Below, one piece after another: positions 16,743 through 25,401 of a stretch of DNA of 64,000 nucleotides. Under the pieces are notes generated by a model, which was not told the origin of the DNA, did not search any database, and saw only the letters and a list, made by a program, of their open reading frames with translations. Origin of the DNA: Streptomyces eurythermus (GTDB lineage Bacteria > Actinomycetota > Actinomycetes > Streptomycetales > Streptomycetaceae); assembly GCF_014649115.1 (NCBI RefSeq), contig NZ_BMSK01000006.1, forward strand, positions 39,367 through 103,366, written 5' to 3'. Made by a program: the position numbers and the translations under genes. The stretch's first letter is position 1; each line of letters opens with the position of its first letter.

Positions 16743-18872
16743 ATGCCACCACTGCACAGACCCGGCCGGCCGGCCGGCGCCGGGGGCCCTGGCGCCCTCG
16801 CGCGCGGCGCGTTCGTGCTGGCCGCCGCGCTCGCCCTGCTGACCCCGCTGGCCGGTGTCGCGCCCGGGGCTCCGCGGACGGCGGCCGTCGGGGACGTGGA
16901 CGTCCGGGTCAACGCCCAGGCGGCCCTGGGCCGGCTGTCCGACACCGCCCGGGGCGTCAACACCGCCATCTGGGACTCGCACATGAACGACCCCGAGGTC
17001 ACCCGCCTGATGAAGGCGGCCGACGTCGGGATGATGCGCTACCCCGGCGGCTCGTACGCGGACATCTACCACTGGGAGACGCACACGGCGCCCGGCGGAT
17101 ACGTCGCCCCCGGCACCGGCTTCGACGCCTTCATGGGCACCGTCCGCGCCACCGGCGCACAGCCCGTCCTGATCGCCAACTACGGCTCCGGAACGCCCGA
17201 GGAGGCCGCCGGCTGGGTCAGGTACGCGAACATCACCAAGAACTATGGCGCGAAGTACTGGGAGATCGGCAACGAGATCTACGGCAACGGCCATTACGGC
17301 AGCGGCTGGGAGCACGACGACCACGCCGACAAGAGCCCCCGGGAGTACGCCCGCCAGGTCCGCGCGTACGCCGAGGCCATGAAGGCCGTCGACCCGACGG
17401 TCAAGATCGGCGCGGTCCTCACCTCGCCGGGCGAGTGGCCGGACGGCGTGGTCGGCGAGGGCGATCCCGGCGACTGGAACAACACCGTGCTCGCCGAAGT
17501 CACCGACGTGATCGACTTCGTGAGTGTCCACTGGTACGCGGGCGGGTCCGACACCACCGCCCAGGACGCCATGGCCCGGCTGGCCCGGCTGCCCGGTGAG
17601 CTGCGGGAGGTGCGCGCCCAGCTCGACCGGTACGCGGGCGCGGACTCGCCGCGCATCGGCATCGCCCTCACCGAGATCAACACCAACACCGGCGGCGCCC
17701 GGCTGACCGCCCGCCCCAACGGCCTGTTCGCCGCCGACGCCTTCATGACGGCACTGGAGAACGGCGTGTTCAACGTCGACTGGTGGGACACCCACAACGG
17801 CGCCGGCCAGATCACCACCGTCGACGGCGAGACCGACTACGGCGACATGGGGATGCTCTCCAGCGGCGCCTGCACCGGCGACGTCTGCGAGCCGGCGCCG
17901 AACACGCCGTTCCACCCCTACTACGGCATGAAGATGACCAGCGAACTGGGCACCGCGGGCGACACCATGGTCGCCGCCCAGTCCTCCGCGCAGGACGTCT
18001 CGGCGCACGCCGTGCTCCGTCGCGACGGCCGCCTGAGCGTCCTGCTCGTCAACAAGGACCCGGACGCCGCACACACCGTAGACCTGGACTACGCGGGCTT
18101 CACCCCGTCCGCCGGCACACCCGTGGTGCACCGCTACGCGCGCGGTGACAGCGACATCACCGAGGCCGGCGCCGGGGCGGCGACCGCGTCCCAGGTCACC
18201 GTGCCACCGTACGCGCTGCTCACGGTCACGCTCGACCCACGCACCGGCACCGGGCCCGGCGCCTCCGCCGCGGGAACCCCGGGCACCCCGAGGCTGGAAG
18301 CGGTGACCGACACCACCGCACGCCTGTCGTGGGCGGGTGCAACGGGCGCGGCCCGCTACCTGGTCCAGGAGCGCGACGGCACGTACACCCGTCTGGTCGG
18401 CGAGACCACCGGCACCTCCGTGACCCTGCGCAACCTGCCCCCGGGCAGCAGCCACACGGTCAACGTGCTCGCGGCCGACGCCTCGGGACGGCTCTCCGCC
18501 CCGTCCTCCCCGCTGACCTTCACCACCGGCACCCCGTCGAACGCCACCTGCGCGGTGACATACCACCGTGACTCCGGCTGGGGCAACGGCTTCGTCGCCA
18601 CGGTCACCGTCCGCAACCTGTCGGACACGCCGATCACCGGCTGGACCGTGGACTGGGACTGGCCGACCGGAGGCCAGTCGGTGTCCTCCGGCTGGAACGC
18701 CACGTTCCACCAGACCGGCTCCCATGTACGGGTGACCGCCCCCGAGGGTGCCGGGCCGCTGGCCCCGGACGGGGCGTCGACGGCCTCCTTCGGATTCGTC
18801 GGCGCCAACGACGGCCCGAACCCGGACCCGACGGTCTTCCGTCTCAACGGCGCGGTCTGCTCCGGCGGTTGA
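16743..18872 (+). CDS. Secreted clan GH-A glycosidase with Fn3 and CBM2 domains
   Basis: This 709-residue secreted enzyme has a long signal peptide (hydrophobic core about residues 23-42). A (beta/alpha)8-type catalytic domain follows, with the acid/base Glu178 in WEIGNEIYG and a probable nucleophile Glu311 in ALTEINTN, as in GH51/GH44-like enzymes. A beta-sandwich follows it, then an Fn3 domain (about 508-600) and a C-terminal CBM2 (about 602-708, with Cys near both ends and several surface Trp). It should act on plant cell wall polysaccharide bound to cellulose. The start is ATG 16743, after GGGAGGA. The CebR box upstream fits cellulose-linked control. Confidence 0.85.
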   Translation: MPPLHRPGRPAGAGGPGALARGAFVLAAALALLTPLAGVAPGAPRTAAVGDVDVRVNAQAALGRLSDTARGVNTAIWDSHMNDPEVTRLMKAADVGMMRYPGGSYADIYHWETHTAPGGYVAPGTGFDAFMGTVRATGAQPVLIANYGSGTPEEAAGWVRYANITKNYGAKYWEIGNEIYGNGHYGSGWEHDDHADKSPREYARQVRAYAEAMKAVDPTVKIGAVLTSPGEWPDGVVGEGDPGDWNNTVLAEVTDVIDFVSVHWYAGGSDTTAQDAMARLARLPGELREVRAQLDRYAGADSPRIGIALTEINTNTGGARLTARPNGLFAADAFMTALENGVFNVDWWDTHNGAGQITTVDGETDYGDMGMLSSGACTGDVCEPAPNTPFHPYYGMKMTSELGTAGDTMVAAQSSAQDVSAHAVLRRDGRLSVLLVNKDPDAAHTVDLDYAGFTPSAGTPVVHRYARGDSDITEAGAGAATASQVTVPPYALLTVTLDPRTGTGPGASAAGTPGTPRLEAVTDTTARLSWAGATGAARYLVQERDGTYTRLVGETTGTSVTLRNLPPGSSHTVNVLAADASGRLSAPSSPLTFTTGTPSNATCAVTYHRDSGWGNGFVATVTVRNLSDTPITGWTVDWDWPTGGQSVSSGWNATFHQTGSHVRVTAPEGAGPLAPDGASTASFGFVGANDGPNPDPTVFRLNGAVCSGG

Positions 18873-18878
18873 GGGTTC

Positions 18879-18922
18879 GGCCCGTCCGGGGCAGGGGACA
18901 GCCGTCCTGCCCCGGGCGGGCC
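18879..18922. terminator. Bidirectional terminator hairpin
   Basis: CCGGGGCAGG (18886-18895) pairs perfectly with CCTGCCCCGG (18906-18915). The stem is extended by GGCCCG/CGGGCC outside one mismatch. It lies exactly between the converging glycosidase and ferredoxin reductase genes. Confidence 0.8.
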
Positions 18923-18925
18923 CGG

Positions 18926-20200
18926 TCAGGCCTCCACCGTCTCCGTCAGCCCGGAGATCGCCTCCGGCCAGGGGGCAGGCGTGGCGATCAGGGCGCGCAG
19001 GGACCGGGTCTGACGCGGCGGCAGGCCGATCGTCAGGATTCCGGTGGCCCGGCCGGCGGTGCCGTACAGCGCGGCCAGCCGCAGCGGGTCCTTGCCCAGG
19101 GTACGGACCTCGATCCGGTCGGCACCGGCCAGTACACCGTGGGCCTGGAGCTTCAGGTCGTACTGATCGGACCAGAAGTACGGCACCGGGGTGAACGGGC
19201 GCCGCTCGCCGAAGCGTTCCGGGTCCAGCTCGGCCAGGAGGTTGCGGGCGGCGGCGAGGCCCTGCTCGCTGGCGTTCATCCGGTGCTCGATCCGCAGTTC
19301 CCGGCCCAGGCCGGGGTGGTACCAGCGGGCGACGTCACCGGCGCCGTAGAGCCCGGGGGCCGCGGCGCAGAACTCGTCGCAGCGCAGCCCGTCCGACAGG
19401 TCCAGGCCCGCCGCCTCGGCGCCGGGGCCGCGCAGCCAGCCGACGGCCGGGACGGAGCCGACGGCCAGCAGCACGTCGTCGGCCTCCACCACCGTGCCGT
19501 CGGCGAGCACGGCACCGGTCGCCCGTCCGGCCTCGGCGCGGATGCCGGTGACCGCCTGCCCCGAGCGCAGGGTCACCCCGTGGGCGCGGTGGACGTCGGC
19601 GAGGAGCCGGCCGACCTCCGGGCCCAGCACCCGCCCCATCACCGTGTCCTCGGTGCCGATGAGCGTGACCTGGTGGCCGAGGGCACGCGCCACGGCGGCG
19701 GCCTCGGCGCCGAGCACGCCACCACCGACCACGGCCAGCCGCCGGCCGGGCGTGGCGAGGCGCCGGCGCAGGGCGAGCGCGTCGTCCAGGGTGCGCAGCA
19801 CGTGCACCCCCTCGACCGCGTCGCCGCCGGGCAGGGTGCGGGGCACGACACCGGTGGCGGCGATGACACCGGCGCAGCGCAGCACGGTCCGCCCGGCGTC
19901 GCCGAGCGTGAGCGCGCGCCGCGCCGGGTCGTAGGCGACGGCACGGGTGCCCAGCCTCAGGTCCAGGTCGAGCTCCGCCAGCCGGTCGGCGTCCCGCAGC
20001 GCGGTGCGCTCGGGCTCCCAGGCGCCGGACAGGACGTGCTTGGACAGCGGCGGCCGGTCGTAGGGCGGGTGGGGTTCGTCGCCGATGAGGGTGATCTCCC
20101 CGTCCCAGCCCAGGCGGCGCAGCCCCTCGGCGGCGGCCAGCCCGGCCGCCGCCGCGCCGACGACGGCGATACGCGGGCGGGGGGTGCCCGGGGCGCTCAT
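18926..20200 (-). CDS. Ferredoxin reductase (FAD/NAD(P)H-dependent)
   Basis: This 424-residue flavoprotein would pass electrons from NAD(P)H to the adjacent ferredoxin. It has the FAD site VVGAAAAGLAAAEGLR (residues 13-28), the YDRPPLSKHVL segment typical of rubredoxin/ferredoxin reductases, the NAD(P) site VVGGGVLGAEAAAVA, and the second FAD motif GLYGAGDVARW. Its ATG overlaps the ferredoxin stop (ATGA), so the two are translationally coupled. It is the last gene of the P450-ferredoxin-reductase operon. Confidence 0.9.
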   Translation of the reverse strand: MSAPGTPRPRIAVVGAAAAGLAAAEGLRRLGWDGEITLIGDEPHPPYDRPPLSKHVLSGAWEPERTALRDADRLAELDLDLRLGTRAVAYDPARRALTLGDAGRTVLRCAGVIAATGVVPRTLPGGDAVEGVHVLRTLDDALALRRRLATPGRRLAVVGGGVLGAEAAAVARALGHQVTLIGTEDTVMGRVLGPEVGRLLADVHRAHGVTLRSGQAVTGIRAEAGRATGAVLADGTVVEADDVLLAVGSVPAVGWLRGPGAEAAGLDLSDGLRCDEFCAAAPGLYGAGDVARWYHPGLGRELRIEHRMNASEQGLAAARNLLAELDPERFGERRPFTPVPYFWSDQYDLKLQAHGVLAGADRIEVRTLGKDPLRLAALYGTAGRATGILTIGLPPRQTRSLRALIATPAPWPEAISGLTETVEA

Positions 20201-20391
20201 TCCCGCACCTGGATGGCCGCGGCGGGACAGATGGTGGCGGCCTCGCGCACGGCGGCGTGCAGACCGGCGTCCGGGGTGGCGTCCAGCAGGACGACGATGC
20301 CGTCCTCGTCACGCTGGTCGAAGACCTCGGGGGCGACCAGCACGCACTGGCCGGCGCCGCAGCACTTCGCCTCGTCGATGGTGATCTGCAT
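20197..20391 (-). CDS. P450-associated ferredoxin (3Fe-4S type)
   Basis: This 64-residue ferredoxin has the cluster ligands C-x2-(A/G)-x2-C (CCGAGQC at residues 10-16) and a distant CP near residue 54, the spacing of the single-cluster 3Fe-4S ferredoxins that serve Streptomyces P450s. It starts at ATG 20391 with GGAGGA seven bases upstream. It lies 46 bases after the P450 gene and overlaps the reductase start, making a complete redox chain in one operon. Confidence 0.9.
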   Translation of the reverse strand: MQITIDEAKCCGAGQCVLVAPEVFDQRDEDGIVVLLDATPDAGLHAAVREAATICPAAAIQVRE

Positions 20392-20437
20392 CAGGATTCC
20401 TCCAGGGGTGGGGTGGGGTCGGTCAGGGGGCGACGGG

Positions 20438-21661
20438 TCACCAGGTGACCGGGAGGGCGTGGCAGCCGTAGATCACCATGTCCGTGCGGAAGGGGATCTC
20501 CTCGACCGGTACGGCGGGGCGCATGCCCGGGAAGCGGCGCAGCAGCGTGGTGATCACGACCTGGAGCTCGGCGCGGGCCAGCGCCTGGCCGAGGCACTGG
20601 TGGATGCCGTAACCGAAGGCCACGTGGTGCTGGGCGTTGGGGCGGCGGATGTCGAGCCGGTCGGCGTCGGGGAAGGTGTCCTCGTCGCGGTTGGCGGAGG
20701 GCACGGCGACGATGACGCCTTCCCCGCGGCGGATGAGCTGTCCGCCGACCTCGACGTCCGCGAGGGCCGCGCGCCGGGGGCCGTTGCGGATGATGCTGTG
20801 GAAACGCAGCAGTTCCTCCACGGCGCCGCGGACCAGGGAGGGGTCCTCGCGCAGCCGGCCGGCGGTCTCCTGGTCGAGCATGAGGGACAGGGCGCTCAGG
20901 CCGATCATGTTGGCCGTCGTCTCGTGCCCGGCGACCAGCAGCAGCACGGCGAACGCCACGAGGTCCTCGTGGGTCAGCTCGCCCCGCGCGTACTGCTCGG
21001 TGACGAGCCGGCTGATGATGTCGTCGCCCGGCTCGGCCTTCTTGGCGTTCACCAACTGGTCGATGTAGGCGAGGAGTTCGGCGCGGGCGGGTTCGCGCTG
21101 CTCTTCGGTGAGGTCACGGGAGAGCAGGGTACCGGTGAGCCGCTGGAAGGTGTCGTGGTCCTCGTAGGGCACGCCCAGCAGCAGGCTGATGGCCAGCGAG
21201 GGCAGCGGCAGCGCCAGTGCCTGGACCAGGTCGACGGGGTGCTCGGAACGGTCCACGCGCTCCATCGCGTCGCACAGTTCGTCGGTGAGCCGCTGCAGGG
21301 TGGGGCGCAGCGCCTCCACCCGCTTGACCATGAAGTCCCGGGTGACCATGCGGCGCAGCCGGGTGTGCTCCGGCGGGTCCATGCGGATGAAGCCCCGGGT
21401 GGCGCCGGGACGCGGGCTGCCGCCGGTCATGCCGCTGACCGGGTAGCCGGGGGCGGAGGTGTCGGAGCTGAAGCGCGTGTCACCGAGGATCGCCCGGACG
21501 TCCGCGTAGCGGGTGGCGAGCCAAGCCCAGCCGCCGTCGTCCAGGGCGACCTTGGACAGGGGCTCTTCCAGGCGCAGTCGGGTAAGACCCTCGGGCGGAT
21601 CGAAGGGGCACCCGGACGGCGGCCGGGCAGGCAGCGGCGGAAGCGGTGCGGTGGTGGTCAT
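20438..21661 (-). CDS. Cytochrome P450 (CYP105-like)
   Basis: This 407-residue class I bacterial P450 shows the oxygen-activation I-helix AGHETT, the ExxR motif EELLR, and the heme-Cys loop FGYGIHQCLGQALAR. Length is full. The overall pattern (DPPEHTRLRRMV, LISRLV-like DDIISRLVTEQ) is that of CYP105 enzymes, which hydroxylate varied small molecules and xenobiotics. The start is ATG 21661 with AAGGAG five bases upstream. It heads the operon with its own ferredoxin and reductase, and a palindrome 28 bases upstream of the start suggests TetR control. Confidence 0.92.
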   Translation of the reverse strand: MTTTAPLPPLPARPPSGCPFDPPEGLTRLRLEEPLSKVALDDGGWAWLATRYADVRAILGDTRFSSDTSAPGYPVSGMTGGSPRPGATRGFIRMDPPEHTRLRRMVTRDFMVKRVEALRPTLQRLTDELCDAMERVDRSEHPVDLVQALALPLPSLAISLLLGVPYEDHDTFQRLTGTLLSRDLTEEQREPARAELLAYIDQLVNAKKAEPGDDIISRLVTEQYARGELTHEDLVAFAVLLLVAGHETTANMIGLSALSLMLDQETAGRLREDPSLVRGAVEELLRFHSIIRNGPRRAALADVEVGGQLIRRGEGVIVAVPSANRDEDTFPDADRLDIRRPNAQHHVAFGYGIHQCLGQALARAELQVVITTLLRRFPGMRPAVPVEEIPFRTDMVIYGCHALPVTW

Positions 21662-21689
21662 GCCACTCCTTGTGGGGGAAGACCTTCGA

Positions 21690-21703
21690 CTAACACCTGT
21701 TAG
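21690..21703. promoter_or_regulatory. Operator palindrome CTAACA-CC-TGTTAG upstream of the P450
   Basis: This perfect inverted repeat of 6 bp with a 2-base spacer lies 28 bases upstream of the P450 ATG. The resident TetR (21905-22564) is the obvious candidate to bind it. The AT-rich palindrome stands out from the GC-rich surroundings. Confidence 0.75.
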
Positions 21704-21904
21704 CTTACGACCGTTTCCTTAGGGTGGAGGGCGGCCTGGGCCGCAGGAGAGGTGAAGGAAATCGGGTGATGTGGTGGAGGGGCGCTTCGGGTGCGACGCC
21801 GACGGCAACCCGAAGGGACCGGACGCATGCCGGCGGCAGTCAGAAGGGAGGGGAGCGGGGGAACGGGCGCCGGGTGAAGGTGAGAAGAGGGAACCGAGGA
21901 CGCG

Positions 21905-22564
21905 TCAGCGTTCCAGCAGCAGGCCGAGCAGTTCGTCCACGAAGCGGTTCAGCCGGGCGGTGTCCTTGCGGCGCGGCATGACCTGCCACAGCGCGACCCG
22001 GCCGTGCAGGGCGCACCACAGCAGGTACGGCGCTTCCGCGCGGGTGCCGCGTACCCGCCAGCCGGCCTCCTCGCAGTGGGTGAGCGCCTCGTGGAGCCCG
22101 CGCAGGAGCAGTCCGGCCGGGTGACCGTGCAGCCGCTCCTCGTCCACCGGGGTCTGCCAGGTCTCGCACATCAGGCGGTACCTGGCCGGGTTGGCCACCG
22201 CGAAACGGCAGTACGCGCGCAACTGGTGCCGCAGCCGTTCCAGCGGGTCGTCCGCGGGCGCGGAGGCGTCGGCCTCGGCCATCAGCGCGGCCAGCCGCTC
22301 GTAGTGCTCCGCCAGCACCGCCCACACCAGCTCGGTCTTGTCGGCGAAGTGCCGGTAGATGCTCGGGGTGGCGATGCCGACCTCCCGGGCCACCGCCCGC
22401 AGCGAGAGGGCGTCCTCGCTGCCCACCTGCTCCAGCAGGCCCCCGGCGGCGCGCAGGATCTCCTCACGCAGCCGTTCGCCCTGCCCGCGGGGGTTGCGCA
22501 CCCGCGCCGTCCGCTCCGCGGGAGCCCCGGCGGAGTCGTCTCCGCGCCGCTTCGCCTCGTCCAC
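21905..22564 (-). CDS. TetR-family regulator of the P450 operon
   Basis: This 219-residue regulator has an HTH at about residues 35-80 (ILRAAGGLLEQVGSEDALSLRAVAREVGIATPSIYRHF) and a WHG-type C-terminal domain. The start is GTG 22564, nine bases after AAGGAGG. It is transcribed toward the P450 operon, with a 243-base gap holding the CTAACACCTGTTAG palindrome. It probably represses the P450 genes in the absence of ligand. No second copy of the palindrome was seen at its own promoter. Confidence 0.88.
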   Translation of the reverse strand: MDEAKRRGDDSAGAPAERTARVRNPRGQGERLREEILRAAGGLLEQVGSEDALSLRAVAREVGIATPSIYRHFADKTELVWAVLAEHYERLAALMAEADASAPADDPLERLRHQLRAYCRFAVANPARYRLMCETWQTPVDEERLHGHPAGLLLRGLHEALTHCEEAGWRVRGTRAEAPYLLWCALHGRVALWQVMPRRKDTARLNRFVDELLGLLLER

Positions 22565-22888
22565 CGCCGTACACCTCCTTCACCCCGGGACGTCCGCACC
22601 CGACCGCCGGAACCGGTGGTCATCCGTTGATCACCGCAGGGCAGCCGCCCCGAACCGTACACGACACCGGGCGCCACACCGGCACACGCTCACCAGGCCT
22701 TGTGTCGCGGAGCGGGGGTGGAGGCGGCCGGCCGCGCGACGACGGTGAGTGCCCCGGTCACGGCCGGGGCCGCGTGGGGCGGCCGGTGTGACGTCCTCCT
22801 GGCGTGCCGGAGGTTCCGCCGCGTCCCCGGCCTCGGTGTGGTGGTCGGCGGGAGACGACACGTGGGTGCCCGGGCGGAAACCGACGAG
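22565..22888. other. Gap between the TetR gene and the unknown Tat protein gene
   Basis: Beyond the TetR ribosome site and its presumed promoter, I see no gene here. The open frames on both strands have shifting base use and no ribosome sites. A strong hairpin follows at 22889. Confidence 0.5.
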
Positions 22889-22932
22889 CCGTGCCGCCTC
22901 CCGAGGGCTGGAGCCCTTGGCAGGCGGCACGG
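22889..22932 (-). terminator. Two-tier hairpin terminator
   Basis: CCGTGCCGCCT (22889-22899) pairs perfectly with AGGCGGCACGG (22922-22932). An inner stem AGGGCT/AGCCCT (22904-22909 with 22912-22917) closes a 2-base loop. It lies 60 bases beyond the stop of the minus-strand Tat protein gene and probably ends its transcript. Confidence 0.65.
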
Positions 22933-22994
22933 GCGGGTCACGGTCCGGCTTGTCCCGGGCCCCGCCGGTCAGGGCCGGCAGGGCGGTCCGGGGG

Positions 22995-24125
22995 TCAGAC
23001 GGACGCGGTGTGCCCGGTGATGGGGCAGGTCGCGGCGGCCGCCGCCGCGCCGAAGGCGGCGGTCTTCGCGGCCGGAGCCGTTCCGCCGACCTGCTTGAGG
23101 ATCTCGTCCGACAGCAGGTCCTCCTTGCCCTTGAGGGCGTCGGCGACCTTGAGGTCGGTGTTGAACACCATCTCGGCCGCGACGTTGTCCTGGACGATGC
23201 GGGCCAGGTTGTCCAGGGCCACGGCGATCGGGTCCGAGGGGGTCTCCACGGTGGGCAGGTCGATCAGGTGGGTGTCCACCTTCGCCTGGTTCATGGTGCG
23301 GCGGATGATGATGGACGCCTGGTTGAGATCGGACGTCGTCCAGATCGACAGCACCGTGACGTACAGGTCGCTCCACGCCGCCTCACCGAGCAGCGTGCGC
23401 CACCGCTTCATCAGCGTCTCGATGCCGGTGATCTGCGCGGTGGCGGCGAAGGTCATGTTGACGCGGATCGACGGGTAGACGGTCGCGGCGAACCGGTTGT
23501 ACGCGACCATGTCGAAGGACTGCGCCTTGACGATGGTGTCGATGAACTTCATGGCCTCCGACAGGATCGTGGTGCAGGAGTTCTCCAGATCCAGCGGGAG
23601 GTTCGCGGTGGGCAGCTTCGTGTACGCCGAGTTCAGCGTGGTCCGGAAGCTGTTCAGCGGAGTGATCCAGCCCTTGTCGCCCGGGGTCTTGAACGCGACC
23701 ATGTCCAGGTCGTGCGGGTCGATGCGGTCCGCGTTGGGGATGTTCGGCACCTGGTCGCTGAGGTAGGCGGCGATCACCGAGTAGATGCCCAGCGGAACGT
23801 GCGCGATGGACTTGGCCAGTTCGAAGTACTCCGGGACCGGGTCGACGGTCTCGACCTGGACTCCGTTGTTGATGAGAGTGAAGCGTCCGCCGACCGCGTT
23901 GTTCTGGACGACGATGACCGGGCTGAGGTGCTTGACCAGCTCGGCCTTGAGGGACGCGTAGTTGGCGCGCATCCCGGCGTTGACGTTGCGGATCGCGTCC
24001 CGAGCCGCCTTCTCGTCGGTCGCCGCCGGTGCGGCCGACGCGCTGGTGGCCGCCTGCGTCTGGGTGAGGAAGGTGGCTGCCCCTGCTGCCGAAACGGTAC
24101 CCAGAAATCCTCTACGAGTTGCCAT
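22995..24125 (-). CDS. Tat-exported protein of unknown family
   Basis: This is a 376-residue protein with a twin-arginine signal (ATRRGFLGTVSAAGAATFL, residues 2-20) followed by an Ala-rich cleavage region. The mature part is mostly helical, with polar segments such as LVKHLSPVIVVQNNAVGGRF and NADRIDPHDLDMVAF. It ends in an Ala-rich linker and the distinctive tail CPITGHTASV. A Tat signal suggests folding before export, perhaps with a cofactor, and the terminal Cys-Pro/His tail could bind metal; both are inference. The start is ATG 24125; ATG 24140 is possible. I do not recognise the family. Confidence 0.75.
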   Translation of the reverse strand: MATRRGFLGTVSAAGAATFLTQTQAATSASAAPAATDEKAARDAIRNVNAGMRANYASLKAELVKHLSPVIVVQNNAVGGRFTLINNGVQVETVDPVPEYFELAKSIAHVPLGIYSVIAAYLSDQVPNIPNADRIDPHDLDMVAFKTPGDKGWITPLNSFRTTLNSAYTKLPTANLPLDLENSCTTILSEAMKFIDTIVKAQSFDMVAYNRFAATVYPSIRVNMTFAATAQITGIETLMKRWRTLLGEAAWSDLYVTVLSIWTTSDLNQASIIIRRTMNQAKVDTHLIDLPTVETPSDPIAVALDNLARIVQDNVAAEMVFNTDLKVADALKGKEDLLSDEILKQVGGTAPAAKTAAFGAAAAAATCPITGHTASV

Positions 24126-24159
24126 GCCCCGTCTTTCCATAGTGAGTTCGGTGTTCCGT

Positions 24160-24232
24160 GGGGTTGGGGGGAAAGGCGTGGGGGGAGTTCAGGTGGGGGG
24201 CGTGGGGGGAGTTCAGGGCGGGGGGATCGAGT
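24160..24232 (+). repeat. G-rich tract with a duplicated 19-mer
   Basis: The 19-mer GGCGTGGGGGGAGTTCAGG occurs at 24175-24193 and 24199-24217, a 24-base period. It sits among further runs of four to six G on the plus strand. The tract could form G-quadruplexes in the region upstream of the Tat protein gene, on the strand that is non-template for the GlxA-type regulator. Confidence 0.85.
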
Positions 24233-24383
24233 GTGGGAAGAGGTCCAATAGGGGGAAGATGCGGTGAAGGCCAGCGTGTTGGGTGCGTTGACCTGCGCCT
24301 ATGACGCTACGGCCCGGCACACGCGTCGGCAATGTCATCTAGCATGCAGAAACAGACATCGACGTTGCCGGCTGGGGGAGCTC

Positions 24384-25376
24384 GTGCACACCGTTGAACG
24401 ACTGATCGTCATCGTCCTGTTCGAAGGCGTCGACCTGCTCGATGTCACGGGACCACCGGAGGTGTTCTCCCTCGCCCGGCGCGAGACGGAGGACGCGGCG
24501 GGCTACCGCGTGGTCCTCGCCGCCGAGACCATGGACCCCACCGTCACCGCCGCCGGGGTCCGGATCCTGCCCGACGTCACCTTCGACGAGCTGACGCGAC
24601 GGAGCATCGACACGCTGGTCGTGCCGGGCGCGGTCGAGGTCGACGGACACCGGCGCGTGCACGCGCTGGTCGATCCGGCCGTGGTGGAACGGGTCAGACA
24701 GCTCGCTCCCCGGACCCGGAGGGTCACCTCCGTCTGCGTCGGGGCCCACATCCTCGCCGCGTCCGGACTCCTCGACGGCAAGCGCGCCACCACCCACTGG
24801 TCGACCGCCCAGCAACTCGCCGCCGACCATCCCGCGATCGAGGTCGACTCCGATCCCATCTTCATCCGCGAGGGCAACGTATGGACCGGCGCGGGCATCA
24901 GCGCCTGCCTCGACCTGTCACTCGCGCTCATCGCCGAGGACCTCGGCGAGGCCGTCGCGCTGCGCGTCGCCCGGCAACTGGTGATGTACCTGAAACGGCC
25001 GGGCGGGCAGAGCCAGTTCAGCGTCCCGCTGGAACAGGTCGCCGCGACCCGGCGCATCGAGGTGCTCCGGCACTACATCCTGCGCCACATCACCGAACCG
25101 CTCACCGTCGCGCAGCTCGCCGAGCACGCCCACGTCAGCGAGCGGCAGCTCACCCGGATCTTCAAGAACGAGCTGGGCATGACACCGCACGCCTACATCG
25201 AATCGGTGCGTGTCGAACGGGCCCGCAACCAGCTGGAGACCACCGACGCCACCCTCGAACGCGTCGCGACCGCCTGCGGGTTCGGCACCGTCGACACCCT
25301 GGTCAGAGCCTTCCGGCGCCGGCTCGACACCACACCCACCGACTACCGGCGCCGGTTCCGGACCACCCCCGGCTGA
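24384..25376 (+). CDS. GlxA-family regulator (DJ-1/PfpI plus AraC HTH)
   Basis: This 330-residue regulator has an N-terminal class-I-glutaminase-like domain (residues 1-180, with VDLLDVTGPPEVF and the nucleophile-elbow-like VTSVCVGAHILAASGLLDGKRATTHW). The C-terminal AraC DNA-binding domain (about 225-330) has two HTHs, LTVAQLAEHAHVSERQLTRIF and LERVATACGFGTVDTLVRAF. The start is GTG 24384 with GGGGAG upstream. It is divergent from the unknown Tat protein gene and may control it. Confidence 0.9.
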   Translation: MHTVERLIVIVLFEGVDLLDVTGPPEVFSLARRETEDAAGYRVVLAAETMDPTVTAAGVRILPDVTFDELTRRSIDTLVVPGAVEVDGHRRVHALVDPAVVERVRQLAPRTRRVTSVCVGAHILAASGLLDGKRATTHWSTAQQLAADHPAIEVDSDPIFIREGNVWTGAGISACLDLSLALIAEDLGEAVALRVARQLVMYLKRPGGQSQFSVPLEQVAATRRIEVLRHYILRHITEPLTVAQLAEHAHVSERQLTRIFKNELGMTPHAYIESVRVERARNQLETTDATLERVATACGFGTVDTLVRAFRRRLDTTPTDYRRRFRTTPG

Positions 25377-25401
25377 GCGCCGCGGCCTCGGGGCAGAGGG
25401 G

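Noticed and set aside
22840..22935. Riboswitch-like RNA around the 11-bp hairpin
   Set aside because: I could not match it to any known riboswitch core, and its place after a stop codon fits a terminator better.
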